From contig CALUZC010000006.1 of assembly GCA_944325215.1 (NCBI GenBank), positions 39,363-103,362 on the forward strand: DNA of 64,000 nt, in the 5' to 3' direction. Positions 1 through 7,254 of the stretch are shown here, piece by piece. The stretch comes from an uncultured Mucispirillum sp. Lineage in GTDB: Bacteria; Chrysiogenota; Deferribacteres; Deferribacterales; Mucispirillaceae. The first letter of the stretch is position 1. Each line of letters opens with the position of its first letter. The notes under the pieces were generated by a model. It saw only the letters and a list, made by a program, of their open reading frames with translations, was not told where the DNA came from and did not search any database. Both the position numbers and the translations under genes were made by a program.

Positions 1-254
1 ATGCTATTATCATTCCAGCTAATGCTTTTATAAATATCTACTTGAAAACATATTCTAGCAACACTATCTACTAACAAACTTCCATCTGCCTTCAGCTCTT
101 CTCCAGCAAGTGTTAAATTTTCAATCTTTACTGGTGCAAATGTAACAACACCATTATCAACATCTGCCTCTATATCTTGGTATGGATATAAAGTTTTAAA
201 CGGTGTAACTATATCTGCCACAGCTTCATATATTGATTTAATCATTTCATTCAT
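1..254 (-). CDS. phage structural protein, C-terminus cut by window edge
   Basis: An open frame of 84 codons starts with ATG at 254 and runs off the left edge. A ribosome-binding site (AAGGAG) lies 8 nt upstream. The visible part begins MNEMIKSIYEAVADIV and shows no recognisable motif. It is the last visible gene of the leftward late operon of a Mu-like prophage, after the connector genes, where tail-completion or tail genes are expected. A structural role is inferred from position only. Confidence 0.6.
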   Translation of the reverse strand, partial: MNEMIKSIYEAVADIVTPFKTLYPYQDIEADVDNGVVTFAPVKIENLTLAGEELKADGSLLVDSVARICFQVDIYKSISWNDNS

Positions 255-267
255 AAAAGCTCCTTCA

Positions 268-390
268 TCAATACTTATTATAAAAACTATCCGATTTATT
301 CGGGAGTTTTTATCCCTTATGAATTTTAAACGGTGAGTTTTAAAATTCGGCATTAAGGGGTAGGTGGAAGGGGCGAGTCCCCCTTCCAGA
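268..390 (-). repeat. family B structured repeat, copy 1
   Basis: This repeat has two hairpins joined by conserved single strands (TATCCC and GGTGA), then a G-rich/C-rich hairpin (358-388). Copies at 9412-9540 and 11030-11151 share the layout, but stem bases change on both sides: ATAAAAACT pairs with AGTTTTTAT here, while ATAAAAATCA pairs with TGATTTTTAT in the others. It lies just before the start codon at 254 and supplies the last codons of the gene ending at 353. Confidence 0.7.
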
Positions 391-757
391 CATTTTTTAT
401 GCCGTAAACTTTTATCCATGAATCATTTTGCCACTCTATTTTGCCATAAATTGAATATTCTTTATTATCCCAAATAATTATAGAGTTTGAAGCATCTTTA
501 TTTTTAAAAAAATCAACTATTTCTGCCTTATCCCCCATAATGTAAAATTTTAAAAGGGTAGATGATTTTTCTAGCTTTCCGAATGTTTCAAGCTCTTTCA
601 TTGTTAGTGGTTGAGCATGAACTCTTGCTTGAATATCTATTATATTATAATTTGCTATACCATCATTAATAACTGAAACTTTATTATAGATTGTTGTTGT
701 AACTGTTTTTTGGATACCAGAAACCGCAGAAAGAGCGGCATTTAATACATTTATCAC
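353..757 (-). CDS. phage head-tail/neck region protein, unknown family
   Basis: The start is GTG at 757, with GGAGA 7 nt upstream, giving 134 aa. No family is recognised with certainty. The size, the charged beta-rich C-terminus and the position right after the tail-completion-type gene suggest a small virion protein. The last residues (about GDSPLPPTP) are encoded by a family B repeat arm, so the native C-terminus may have been replaced. A late-promoter motif lies directly upstream (793-852), so this gene opens its own late transcript. Confidence 0.6.
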   Translation of the reverse strand: MINVLNAALSAVSGIQKTVTTTIYNKVSVINDGIANYNIIDIQARVHAQPLTMKELETFGKLEKSSTLLKFYIMGDKAEIVDFFKNKDASNSIIIWDNKEYSIYGKIEWQNDSWIKVYGIKNVWKGDSPLPPTP

Positions 758-792
758 AATCTTATCTCCACAATACGTATTATTATGATAAA

Positions 793-852
793 ATTGTATT
801 AAGTTTTAATAGATATATACAGCTAAGGTATATTATTAATATTTATTATATA
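793..852 (-). promoter_or_regulatory. candidate phage late promoter, copy 1
   Basis: A conserved block at 817-852 (minus strand ...CCTTAGCTGTAT) lies 19 bp from a -10 box TACAAT (793-798). The same block and spacing recur at 6892-6951 and 13700-13758, each in front of a leftward late gene. The partial dyad TACAG-N5-CTGTA next to the -35 position is what a Mor/C-type activator would bind. This is inferred from sequence conservation. Confidence 0.6.
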
Positions 853-885
853 GTGAAGTATTATTTTAGATAAATTTTTAGGATA

Positions 886-962
886 AAAACTCTTTAGTAA
901 GTGCGGGAGTATTTACTACGACCAAACGCTAAATAAAAAATACACGGATGTATTTTTTATTA
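886..962 (+). repeat. family C repeat, copy 1 (GGA-loop hairpin)
   Basis: A conserved stretch beginning AGTAAGTGCG is followed by the hairpin AAAAAATACA-CGGA-TGTATTTTTT (935-958). It is nearly the same as 12290-12384. It ends in the stop codon of the minus-strand gene at 960. The first hairpin of the family (seen at 12,296) is missing here. Confidence 0.65.
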
Positions 963-1418
963 TTGTTTTGGAGGTCTTAATTTCCATTTAACACTTTTTC
1001 GCATATCACCCGTATCAATAAGCGGATTTGATGAACCTTTTTTTTCTATTGTATAAGGTGAGTTAGGTGGTTCTTTTAAATTAGTTATTTCTTTTTGAAT
1101 AAATCCAACAAAAAGTTCACCAGCTTTTGATAATGCCTGCTGTTCATCCATGCCACCAAAAATACTTTGGACTGTAATATTTATAGTTTTGTTAGCTGCT
1201 TTATTTCCTGCTGGTATCATAAAAGGTCGCTCAGGTATTCTTTTGGTGCCTTGGTCATTATCTCTTGCCACAGTAGTTACATCTTTACCATTAGGGTAAG
1301 TATGTGTGCCTTTAAAAAAGCCCACATCCACAGTGCCAAACTGTAATTTCAGCTTTTCAAGCACTGCCGTCAATAAATCATTTTTATTTACTTTTGGAGT
1401 GTTTGTATTTATGTCCAT
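960..1418 (-). CDS. phage tail-completion / HK97 gp10-like protein
   Basis: This 152-residue protein starts with ATG at 1418 and has GGTGG upstream. The central IPERPFM and the late LIDTGDMRKSV are the two signatures commonly seen in HK97-gp10-like and Mu gpG-like virion morphogenesis (tail terminator or completion) proteins. It sits between the DUF4054-type connector and another small neck gene in the leftward operon. The role at the head-tail interface is inferred from those motifs and the gene order. Confidence 0.6.
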   Translation of the reverse strand: MDINTNTPKVNKNDLLTAVLEKLKLQFGTVDVGFFKGTHTYPNGKDVTTVARDNDQGTKRIPERPFMIPAGNKAANKTINITVQSIFGGMDEQQALSKAGELFVGFIQKEITNLKEPPNSPYTIEKKGSSNPLIDTGDMRKSVKWKLRPPKQ

Positions 1419-1436
1419 GATACCACCATTTTTTAT

Positions 1437-1465
1437 TTGAATAATTATAAAAAGTTTGATATATT
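1437..1465 (+). promoter_or_regulatory. promoter for plus-strand membrane peptide
   Basis: TTGAAT (1437-1442) and TATATT (1460-1465) are separated by exactly 17 bp. They point right, against the late operon. The predicted transcript would begin near 1470, exactly where the long inverted repeat begins. Confidence 0.55.
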
Positions 1466-1517
1466 AGCGGTGCAGTTGGGAATAGGTGGTTGCCTACTTT
1501 TTTAGGAGGCAGGCTTT

Positions 1518-1595
1518 ATGATATATGAAAGCTGGGTGTCAATCATTGCTCTAACTTTCATAATTGCCTTTGCTTTAATTATTATAAAGCGATAG
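1518..1595 (+). CDS. 25-residue hydrophobic peptide, putative type I toxin
   Basis: An ATG at 1518 follows AGGAGG by 9 nt. The peptide starts MIYESWVSIIAL, has one membrane helix of about 18 residues and ends in IIKR, which is the usual shape of type I toxins and holin-like toxins. It is encoded against the surrounding late operon and has its own promoter. It has no sequence match that I can name. Function is inferred from architecture only. Confidence 0.5.
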   Translation: MIYESWVSIIALTFIIAFALIIIKR

Positions 1596-1602
1596 CGTTC
1601 AT

Positions 1603-1635
1603 AAAAAAACCGCCTAAGTGAGCAGACTTCGGCGG
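1603..1635 (-). terminator. rho-independent terminator (antisense to peptide gene)
   Basis: The stem CCGCC...GGCGG has an inner AGT/ACT pairing. Read leftward it is followed by T7 (1603-1609). It would end a short minus-strand RNA covering the 3' part of the peptide transcript, or late-operon read-through. Confidence 0.65.
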
Positions 1636-1770
1636 ATTAAAAAAAATATTTTAAATCTCTGAGGCAATCACCCCAACTGCACTTAATATAAACTAGTTTT
1701 CCATTTCATTCAAGTAAAAAGTTAAAATGATTTTAAATTTTTTTATTATTTTTACTTACTATTTTTTAAA

Positions 1771-1892
1771 GGTTATAAGATTTTTGGCTAGTTCTAGGCG
1801 GCTTTTAAATCTGGCAAAGGAGTTTACACAAAAAGGTAAATGACTGAAGACAGATTAAAAAACAACAACGAAATAGCCAAAAAGATATAACC
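1771..1892 (+). repeat. family A long-hairpin repeat, copy 1
   Basis: The outer stem GGTTAT/ATAACC is followed by an AAGA/GAT internal loop, the stem TTTTTGGCTA/TAGCCAAAAA, the conserved loop pair TCTAGGCGG and AACAACGAA, the covarying stem CTTTTAAATCTG/CAGATTAAAA, and the cap GAGTTTAC-N-GTAAATGA. The layout is shared with copies at 12506, 17587, 27302 and 27425, with compensatory stem changes. Confidence 0.8.
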
Positions 1893-1893
1893 G

Positions 1894-2274
1894 CTAATTA
1901 ATGAGTGTTATTCCGCCGACACTCGCCAACCACGCAAGAAAATCTCTCCCATACACCGTTGACGCCATAAAATCCTCAAACATATCATTTATAGGTTTTG
2001 CCTGCATACCCACAGATACATCACCCACAGATGCAGAGTTGATTATACCGCCACTATTTCCACTGCTCCCTGCTGTTGCATCTTCTGGCATTTCATAAAT
2101 CATTAGATAATGAGCTACAACTAAACATGCTGCATCAGTATTATAGCAATTATCTATATTTAATACAGGAAAACGACATTTTACCTGATTATAATAATCT
2201 GCGATTTTATCTTTTACTATTTCAAACTGTGGGAATTTCTTTAAAAAATAATCTATAAACTCATTATTTGTCAT
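1894..2274 (-). CDS. DUF4054-like phage head-tail connector
   Basis: The start is the ATG of MTNNEFIDYF at 2274, because the frame further upstream has only a TTG inside repeat DNA. The result is 126 aa, the usual length for this family. The pattern AACLVVAHYL, then SVGDVSV, then STVYGRDFLAWL is typical of DUF4054 connector proteins found beside the major capsid gene in Mu-like and related phages. Its likely job is an adaptor between portal and tail. Family A repeat 1771-1892 lies immediately downstream. Confidence 0.7.
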   Translation of the reverse strand: MTNNEFIDYFLKKFPQFEIVKDKIADYYNQVKCRFPVLNIDNCYNTDAACLVVAHYLMIYEMPEDATAGSSGNSGGIINSASVGDVSVGMQAKPINDMFEDFMASTVYGRDFLAWLASVGGITLIN

Positions 2275-2316
2275 AATATTCTCATGTAATAATCTTATTG
2301 CAAAATTATCCGACAA

Positions 2317-2397
2317 GTGCGGGAATTTTGCTCCTTACAGCAAAGGGGGAGTTGGGAGGGGGAACGGCTGCGGAGTTCCCACCCCAGTATTTATCTG
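2317..2397. repeat. G-rich/C-rich hairpin repeat between late genes
   Basis: The arm GTTGGGAGGGGGAAC pairs with GTTCCCACCCC across an 8-base loop (GGCTGCGG). It resembles the third hairpin of family B and fills the gap between two leftward genes. The short plus-strand frames across it are by-products of the repeat. Confidence 0.5.
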
Positions 2398-2700
2398 TCA
2401 TTTTTTCTCTACTGCCTTTTTTACAGTTTCTACTGCCTGATTTACTGCTTTTTCATTTCTTTCTATTTCTTTCTTTTCATCATTTATTGCATTATCTGCT
2501 TTTAAATTATCTTGTTTTTTATCATCAAAAGTAATAAACCCTTTTTCTTCCCATATTTTTAAATGTGGGTATTCTGCAAGTAAACTATTAAAATCATCAT
2601 TATTTAATTCATTTATTTCATGATGTCCTTTCAATGTTATTTCTTTTCCATTTTTTAATCTAAAAGAACAACTATCGTTATGTAATATTATTATTTTCAT
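2398..2700 (-). CDS. small phage protein, unknown function
   Basis: The ATG at 2700 (MKIIILHNDS) follows AAGGTGA at good spacing, whereas an in-frame ATG at 2733 has no ribosome-binding site. The product is 100 aa. The first 40 residues resemble a small beta-barrel (RLKNGKEITLKGHHEI). The last 40 are a charged helix, probably coiled coil, ending VKKAVEKK. It is located between capsid and connector genes, so it may be a head-completion or accessory protein. The function is unknown. Confidence 0.55.
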   Translation of the reverse strand: MKIIILHNDSCSFRLKNGKEITLKGHHEINELNNDDFNSLLAEYPHLKIWEEKGFITFDDKKQDNLKADNAINDEKKEIERNEKAVNQAVETVKKAVEKK

Positions 2701-2748
2701 GTTAGCATCACCTTTTAAAAAAAATAAGTGCATTTTTATCTATAGTAA

Positions 2749-2951
2749 GGCAATAAGATTTTTGTGCTGGTTCTAGGCGGCGAGCGGTTTTCAGCGAGGA
2801 CACTTTTTCCCTAGCGAGTAGCGTAGGAAACAGAAAAAGTGGCTGGGGCAGTTGTTCCAGCGGGATTTTTTATTTCCTCCTTACTCAGTCGGAAAAATCC
2901 CACCTCGTAAAATGCACTCGCCAACACCGAAACAGCCAAAAAGATATTGCC
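2749..2951 (+). repeat. family A long-hairpin repeat, copy 2 (expanded apex)
   Basis: The outer stem GGCAAT/ATTGCC and TTTTTG/CAAAAA with the AAGA/GAT loop are conserved, and bases differ from copy 1 on both sides. The usual apex is replaced by about 120 bp with its own hairpins (CACTTTTTC/GAAAAAGTG and GGGATTTTT/AAAAATCCC). This copy is much more GC-rich than its surroundings. Confidence 0.7.
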
Positions 2952-2953
2952 GA

Positions 2954-3991
2954 TTATGCCGTGAAATAACTTCTAGCTATCATGTAAGGCTTATACACAA
3001 TAGTTCCAAAACTTCCGCTTGAAAATTTTTGTGATGAGTAAGTCTCATATCGCACAACAGGGCTTGCAAGTGCAATTTCAGAAAAACCCAGCACAGCAGT
3101 TTCTGCTACATTTGCAGCTTCTGTATTTTCTATGCGGCATACCATCACATCATTACTGTTATAAGCAGCGTCAAGCTCTGGAGAGTTTACTATTTTCAAG
3201 TTATGAAATGTTTTCTTTAACACTTCTTCTACAGTTTGCCCGTATTGGTTTACAACAGAAAAGTTCATAGCTCTTGCATTAGCAATACCTATTGTAATAT
3301 TGCTGTCACTTGATGCCCAGCCACGAGCTTTTGTTATAACATCCTGTATTAAATCTCTAACATCTTTAAAAAATGTATCAAATGTAGTATTAGCAATAGT
3401 TGAGCTTGCTGTTTTATAAACATCTAATGATGGATTATTTAAAAATCCATAAACAGGGTATGCTCCACTTTGCTTTGTGGTACCAAAAAAAGCAGTGTTA
3501 TTAAACTCAATAGCAAGAGTTTCAAGTGCTGCTGCATACATTTCTGCTTCGTTTGAGATGTTAGCAAGTGCCATTTGGGCTGATTCTAAATCGCCAGGCT
3601 GAGCTTTTACTGAAAATCTATAATGTCCCGCATATATAAACTGTGGGTTTAATGATACTGTTGGGGCATTATCTTTATCCGTATATGGTTTTGTTTCACC
3701 AAGCTGTTCAAGGTTGCGTGTTAATATATCATTCTGCTCCCACATGCCCAGTTTTTTACGGTTACCTATGATTTCATCAGCCGTTCTTTTTCTTGTAATA
3801 ATTCTCACTAAATCAGCAGAGATTTTTGTAAGAATACCAGCAGGCATATATACATTTGATGGTGTAATACCAGCAGGACCACCATCCATCACCTGCACTT
3901 TGGCAGTGTTAAATATACCTTTTCTGTTAAGTTCGTCCATTATGGCTTTTTTGCCATCCATTGTTTTCATTTTGTCTTTTAATCCATTCAT
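2954..3991 (-). CDS. major capsid protein (DUF2184-like)
   Basis: This 345-residue protein starts with ATG at 3991 after GGAG. Its size, its place directly after the decoration-type gene, and conserved stretches (GITPSNVYMPAGILTKI, QPGDLESAQMALANISNEAE, YGFLNNP) fit the DUF2184 group of HK97-fold major capsid proteins seen in Mu-like and T7-sized myophages. It would form the icosahedral shell, processed or guided by the upstream protease/scaffold gene. I see no truncation. Confidence 0.8.
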   Translation of the reverse strand: MNGLKDKMKTMDGKKAIMDELNRKGIFNTAKVQVMDGGPAGITPSNVYMPAGILTKISADLVRIITRKRTADEIIGNRKKLGMWEQNDILTRNLEQLGETKPYTDKDNAPTVSLNPQFIYAGHYRFSVKAQPGDLESAQMALANISNEAEMYAAALETLAIEFNNTAFFGTTKQSGAYPVYGFLNNPSLDVYKTASSTIANTTFDTFFKDVRDLIQDVITKARGWASSDSNITIGIANARAMNFSVVNQYGQTVEEVLKKTFHNLKIVNSPELDAAYNSNDVMVCRIENTEAANVAETAVLGFSEIALASPVVRYETYSSQKFSSGSFGTIVYKPYMIARSYFTA

Positions 3992-4000
3992 TATAAACTC

Positions 4001-4462
4001 CTATCGTGTTACAAATACAATACCATTAGGCTCTGCACCTTGTTTTACTGCCCAGCCAGTGTTTTTAGCATCTGCCACATCGCTGTCACTAAATGCAAGT
4101 GTGTTATCAGCACTTTTTATAAATACTTTATTATTTACAGTTGCACTAGCAGAGTATGTATTTTCAACGGCTACCACACCGAACACACATACAGTTACAG
4201 TTTGCCCTGCGGGGATACTCATTCCTGATTCCTGCCCTGTAAAATAACCGTCTTTGATTATGATGCCTAAAACAGCACCATCACCTGCAGCACCTGTTAC
4301 TTTACCATCAACACTGCCTTTTTTAACAAATCCGCCAACTGTGCAGGTATCATCTTCTGTTACAAAATGCTCTAAAAGTTTATAACTTTCAGCAGCTTCT
4401 ACCAGTGTTCCTGGCACTGCTACTCCTAACCCATTTCCTACTGTTGTTTGAAACTTATCCAT
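4001..4462 (-). CDS. capsid decoration / structural cement-like protein
   Basis: This 153-residue beta-rich protein starts with ATG at 4462 after GAGGT. It has small repeated beta elements (KGSVDGKVTGAAGDGAVLGI, IPAGQTVTVCVFGVVAVE). A gene of this size and character between protease/scaffold and major capsid is the usual place for a decoration or cement protein (DUF2190-like). The call rests on gene order and composition, not on a clear motif. Confidence 0.6.
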   Translation of the reverse strand: MDKFQTTVGNGLGVAVPGTLVEAAESYKLLEHFVTEDDTCTVGGFVKKGSVDGKVTGAAGDGAVLGIIIKDGYFTGQESGMSIPAGQTVTVCVFGVVAVENTYSASATVNNKVFIKSADNTLAFSDSDVADAKNTGWAVKQGAEPNGIVFVTR

Positions 4463-4473
4463 AGTTTTACCTC

Positions 4474-5205
4474 TTATTTTATATAATCAAAAAATTCACT
4501 ATCATTACTGCTTTCATATTTAAAGCCGCTATCCTGCACCCTAGCTTTCACATATGCTTTAAAGCTTGCTTTAGCATCACTAACTCTAACTCTTTCACCG
4601 CTCACAACTTCATAAGCATACTGATAAATTTCATCAGAGCTCATTCCTGCCATATTAAATGAACCTGTAAAACGTTCTACATCATGGTATGCAGCTATTG
4701 CATCTTGAGTACGTTTTCTTTCATTCAAAATCGCCTTATTGATTTCAGCATCCATTGTTTTTTTAGAAATAGAAGGGCGGGCATCACCTACCTGTTTTTT
4801 CTCTTCTTCCTGTTTTTTTTCTAATGCGTCATCATCTTCAGTGTGAGCTTCTTCCGTTTCTTCTTCACTTAAAAAGTTATTAAAAAGCGAAGCAAAACTA
4901 TTAAAGGCTTCTTTCATTGCAGCCACATCGCTGTCTACTGTTTTTTCATCTACCACATCTTCATCATCTGTTTTTGATGTTTCTGACGGCTCATACCCAA
5001 GCTCCTCCGCCTTTTTTAAAATGGTTTCAAATTTTTCTTCTTCGCCACCTTCAAAGTCAGTATCAGGTTTTACTGCAATGGCTACTATTTCCCTGATAAG
5101 CTCTCGCTTATCTGTGTCATCTGTTTTGTTTGTAATGCATTCATCATATACTTTTTTCGCATGTGATAATGCATACAACGCATCTTGTTTTAAATTTTTT
5201 GGCAT
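4474..5205 (-). CDS. nested scaffold protein from internal start
   Basis: Inside the protease gene an ATG at 5205 (MPKNLKQDALYAL) follows AGAGAGGT by 8 nt, a better ribosome-binding site than chance would give within coding DNA. It falls exactly at the border between the DUF2213 domain and the acidic coiled-coil half. This gives a 243-residue scaffold sharing its C-terminus with the full protein, as in lambda C/Nu3. It is inferred from sequence. Confidence 0.5.
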   Translation of the reverse strand: MPKNLKQDALYALSHAKKVYDECITNKTDDTDKRELIREIVAIAVKPDTDFEGGEEEKFETILKKAEELGYEPSETSKTDDEDVVDEKTVDSDVAAMKEAFNSFASLFNNFLSEEETEEAHTEDDDALEKKQEEEKKQVGDARPSISKKTMDAEINKAILNERKRTQDAIAAYHDVERFTGSFNMAGMSSDEIYQYAYEVVSGERVRVSDAKASFKAYVKARVQDSGFKYESSNDSEFFDYIK

Positions 5206-5760
5206 ATTATTTACCTCTCTATTTTTACTGCCTTGCGGCATTTCATCTGCTATACGCACTTCTTTTCCACTTCTACCATTTTCCACAACCGCTAGATGAT
5301 TATATTTAATACCTTCCTGCTTAAACTCATATTTTTCCCCATTATATTCACCAGCTTCTTTTTTATAATAAGCTTTATATCCTGGCGATAAATCTACAAT
5401 ACCTTTTGCTGTTATTTCTTCTATTGCATCTTTGTCATATATCTTTATATCAGCTATTAAATAAGGCTCTTCAAGCCTTACTTCACCAGAAATTGCTCCA
5501 ACTTTTAAATCTCTTTTTTCAGGTTCTACCCATTCATGCCCAAGCTTAACTGGCATACCTTCAAAGTCCTTCGCAGTCTTTTCAAGCTCTGCCCATGGTC
5601 TATAAACTTTATAAATTTCACTATCTTGCAGCTCATCGCTAATCTCTCTTCCCAAATATTCAAACACTCCAGCCTTTGCTATTTTATTGTCTTTAATTAC
5701 CAAATATCCGTTTTCATCAAAATATCTATTACTCTTTGTATCTAATGTTATTTTTTTCAT
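4474..5760 (-). CDS. prohead protease-scaffold fusion (DUF2213-like)
   Basis: This 428-residue protein has two parts. Residues 1-175 match the DUF2213 pattern with GHEW (about 55), VDLSPGYKAYY (about 130) and NHLAVVENGRSG (about 155), supplying His and Ser expected in an HK97/S78-type assembly protease. Residues 186-428 are acidic and coiled coil, the usual scaffold composition, ending with a positively charged capsid-binding-type tail. It precedes the decoration and capsid genes. An in-frame internal start (5205) would give the scaffold alone. Confidence 0.75.
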   Translation of the reverse strand: MKKITLDTKSNRYFDENGYLVIKDNKIAKAGVFEYLGREISDELQDSEIYKVYRPWAELEKTAKDFEGMPVKLGHEWVEPEKRDLKVGAISGEVRLEEPYLIADIKIYDKDAIEEITAKGIVDLSPGYKAYYKKEAGEYNGEKYEFKQEGIKYNHLAVVENGRSGKEVRIADEMPQGSKNREVNNMPKNLKQDALYALSHAKKVYDECITNKTDDTDKRELIREIVAIAVKPDTDFEGGEEEKFETILKKAEELGYEPSETSKTDDEDVVDEKTVDSDVAAMKEAFNSFASLFNNFLSEEETEEAHTEDDDALEKKQEEEKKQVGDARPSISKKTMDAEINKAILNERKRTQDAIAAYHDVERFTGSFNMAGMSSDEIYQYAYEVVSGERVRVSDAKASFKAYVKARVQDSGFKYESSNDSEFFDYIK

Positions 5761-5769
5761 ATATTATCC

Positions 5770-6885
5770 TTATTTTTTCTTAACTAATATATAACCATAA
5801 CCATCTGGACTTTTTTTTATTTCTTCGTTTGTATCAGGTATCACACCAACAGCAATGCAGCGGCAGTTTGGTCTATCTCCTGGTTTTCCATAATAAAAGC
5901 CACGCTTTGCACTATGGCTAATAATTGCCTCATTGCTACCATATTTAAATATGCGGTGGTTATTTTGAGCATGCCCGCCTATTCCAGACGACACTCTCTC
6001 ATCATCAGCGGTCAGCCATTCATAATATTCAATACCTAGTGCTGTGTTTTGCACTTGCTTAAAACTTTCTACTGCTTTATGTATCTGGTCTCTTGCAATA
6101 AATACAGCTCTGTCTTTACTTACACCCTTTATTCTTTTTAAATTTTTTATTAACTCTTTTTGATTTCCAGAGATAATACCCTGCGATAATGCTACCTGCA
6201 TATCTTTTAATACTTCCTGCGGTATGCTTTTTATAAGTGTCAGATTTTCATTTATTACAGCATTCATTATCTGCTCATAATATTCACCACTAACCGACAT
6301 GTTAGGGAAGCTGCTTTTGTAAGAGCCATAAACATATCTATATAAATTATTAAGTTCTTTATCAGTCCATTCACGAGCCAAAAGCTCAGCTCTGCCTGTA
6401 TAATAATCAAAAAGGGAAGAAAGGCTGCTTGTGTAATCTACTATCTCTTTTTTCTTTTTAGGATATTTTGCGTCAATCTCTGATATTATTATACCCAGTA
6501 ACTCTTTCCATGCTCGTTTACTTTCATCTGGGCTTTTTCTTTTCTTTCTGCCATAAAGCTGCCTTTCAATATCCGCTATCTCGCTCTCATGCTCTTTGAA
6601 AAAATTATCCCATTCGTCAAAAGAGCCTTCGTCCATAACTCTCTCTCGTGTCATTCTGAACGCCTGCAAAGCAGGCAGTGAAGAATCTAAAACAGTATTT
6701 TTTACACCTTCTTCAGTTAGTTCAAAGATAGCTTCTACTAAACTGCTAAAATTTTCCACAATATTATCTGTAAAATTTTTAAGTAGTCGTGCATACTGCA
6801 CGGCATAGCTTTCACCATATATTTTTGGCACTTTTACTTTTACATGTTTTCTGTTGAGTTTCTCTTGCAGTTCTTTCAATTCCAT
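5770..6885 (-). CDS. phage head morphogenesis protein, Mu gpF-like
   Basis: This 371-residue protein starts with ATG at 6885. The C-terminal third carries the MuF / SPP1 gp7 signature: ARDQIHKAVESFKQVQNTALGIEYYEW, a TADDERV loop, H-N-N-H, and PNCRC near the end. These minor head proteins go into the prohead in few copies with the portal. Residues about 66-78 (DSSLPALQAFRMT) come from an in-frame REP insertion. Transcription likely starts at the promoter 6892-6951, leaving almost no leader. Confidence 0.85.
   Translation of the reverse strand: MELKELQEKLNRKHVKVKVPKIYGESYAVQYARLLKNFTDNIVENFSSLVEAIFELTEEGVKNTVLDSSLPALQAFRMTRERVMDEGSFDEWDNFFKEHESEIADIERQLYGRKKRKSPDESKRAWKELLGIIISEIDAKYPKKKKEIVDYTSSLSSLFDYYTGRAELLAREWTDKELNNLYRYVYGSYKSSFPNMSVSGEYYEQIMNAVINENLTLIKSIPQEVLKDMQVALSQGIISGNQKELIKNLKRIKGVSKDRAVFIARDQIHKAVESFKQVQNTALGIEYYEWLTADDERVSSGIGGHAQNNHRIFKYGSNEAIISHSAKRGFYYGKPGDRPNCRCIAVGVIPDTNEEIKKSPDGYGYILVKKK
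6650..6688 (+). repeat. REP element inside MuF-like gene
   Basis: The ends GTCATTCTGA and AAGAATCT flank the hairpin GCCTGC-AAA-GCAGGC. The unit keeps the reading frame of the gene on the other strand. Related units lie at 13261-13295, 16654-16678 and 23445-23471. GTCATTCTGAG...GAAGAATCT units are known from many bacterial genomes. Confidence 0.75.
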
Positions 6886-6891
6886 GGTTTG

Positions 6892-6951
6892 ATACTATAT
6901 TAAAATGATTGGTAGATACAGATAAGGTATATTATTAATCTTTATTATATA
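6892..6951 (-). promoter_or_regulatory. candidate phage late promoter, copy 2
   Basis: The conserved block 6916-6951 has the same order as copies at 817 and 13724. A -10 box TAGTAT (6892-6897) stands 19 bp away, the same spacing as in the other two. The -10 is only about 7 nt from the start codon at 6885, so this messenger may be leaderless. Confidence 0.6.
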
Positions 6952-7103
6952 TTGATTGATATATTTTTATGATTTTTTATTTTTTCTAAATTTTGGCTTG
7001 TAAGGGCTTTTTATGCTTGAAATGATAATTTATACACAACCGCCATAAACTTTTAAAAATAAACATTTATAAACAGTAATTTTGGGGTATTATTAAATTT
7101 ATG

Positions 7104-7135
7104 AGAGAAGCATTTTTAATTTAAAATACTTCTCT
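7104..7135 (-). terminator. hairpin after portal gene
   Basis: AGAGAAG...CTTCTCT has an AT-rich inner stem ATTTT/AAAAT. It lies downstream of the portal stop (7255) and upstream of the next late promoter, so it would separate the two late transcripts. It has no strong T tract. The rest of 6886-7254 has only another small hairpin, TTGTGTAA/TTACACAA at 7194-7219, and no gene. Confidence 0.4.
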
Positions 7136-7254
7136 TATTATTTTCCTTGATTATTTTTTAATTAGTTAGTATATTAACCATATCAAGATAAGGTTGTGTA
7201 AGGAGATGCCGTTACACAATTAATTTTAATCCGTGCAAGACTACGATTAAAGCC

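Larger units (their letters stand above)
1470..1682 (+). other. candidate type I toxin-antitoxin locus
   Basis: The arms at 1470-1495 and 1662-1682 are complementary over about 21 bp with one 4-nt bulge, so the 5' and 3' ends of a plus-strand RNA would pair. Between them are a strong ribosome-binding site, a 25-codon hydrophobic peptide and a hairpin that works as a terminator only on the minus strand. End-to-end pairing and a convergent antisense RNA are known traits of type I toxin mRNAs such as hok, txpA and bsrG. No expression is shown. Confidence 0.5.

Noticed and set aside
2298..2534. Plus-strand hydrophobic frames opposite the late genes
   Set aside because: They run over a hairpin repeat and the antisense of a charged helix gene; Lys-rich genes give Leu/Phe-rich antisense frames. 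No ribosome-binding site.
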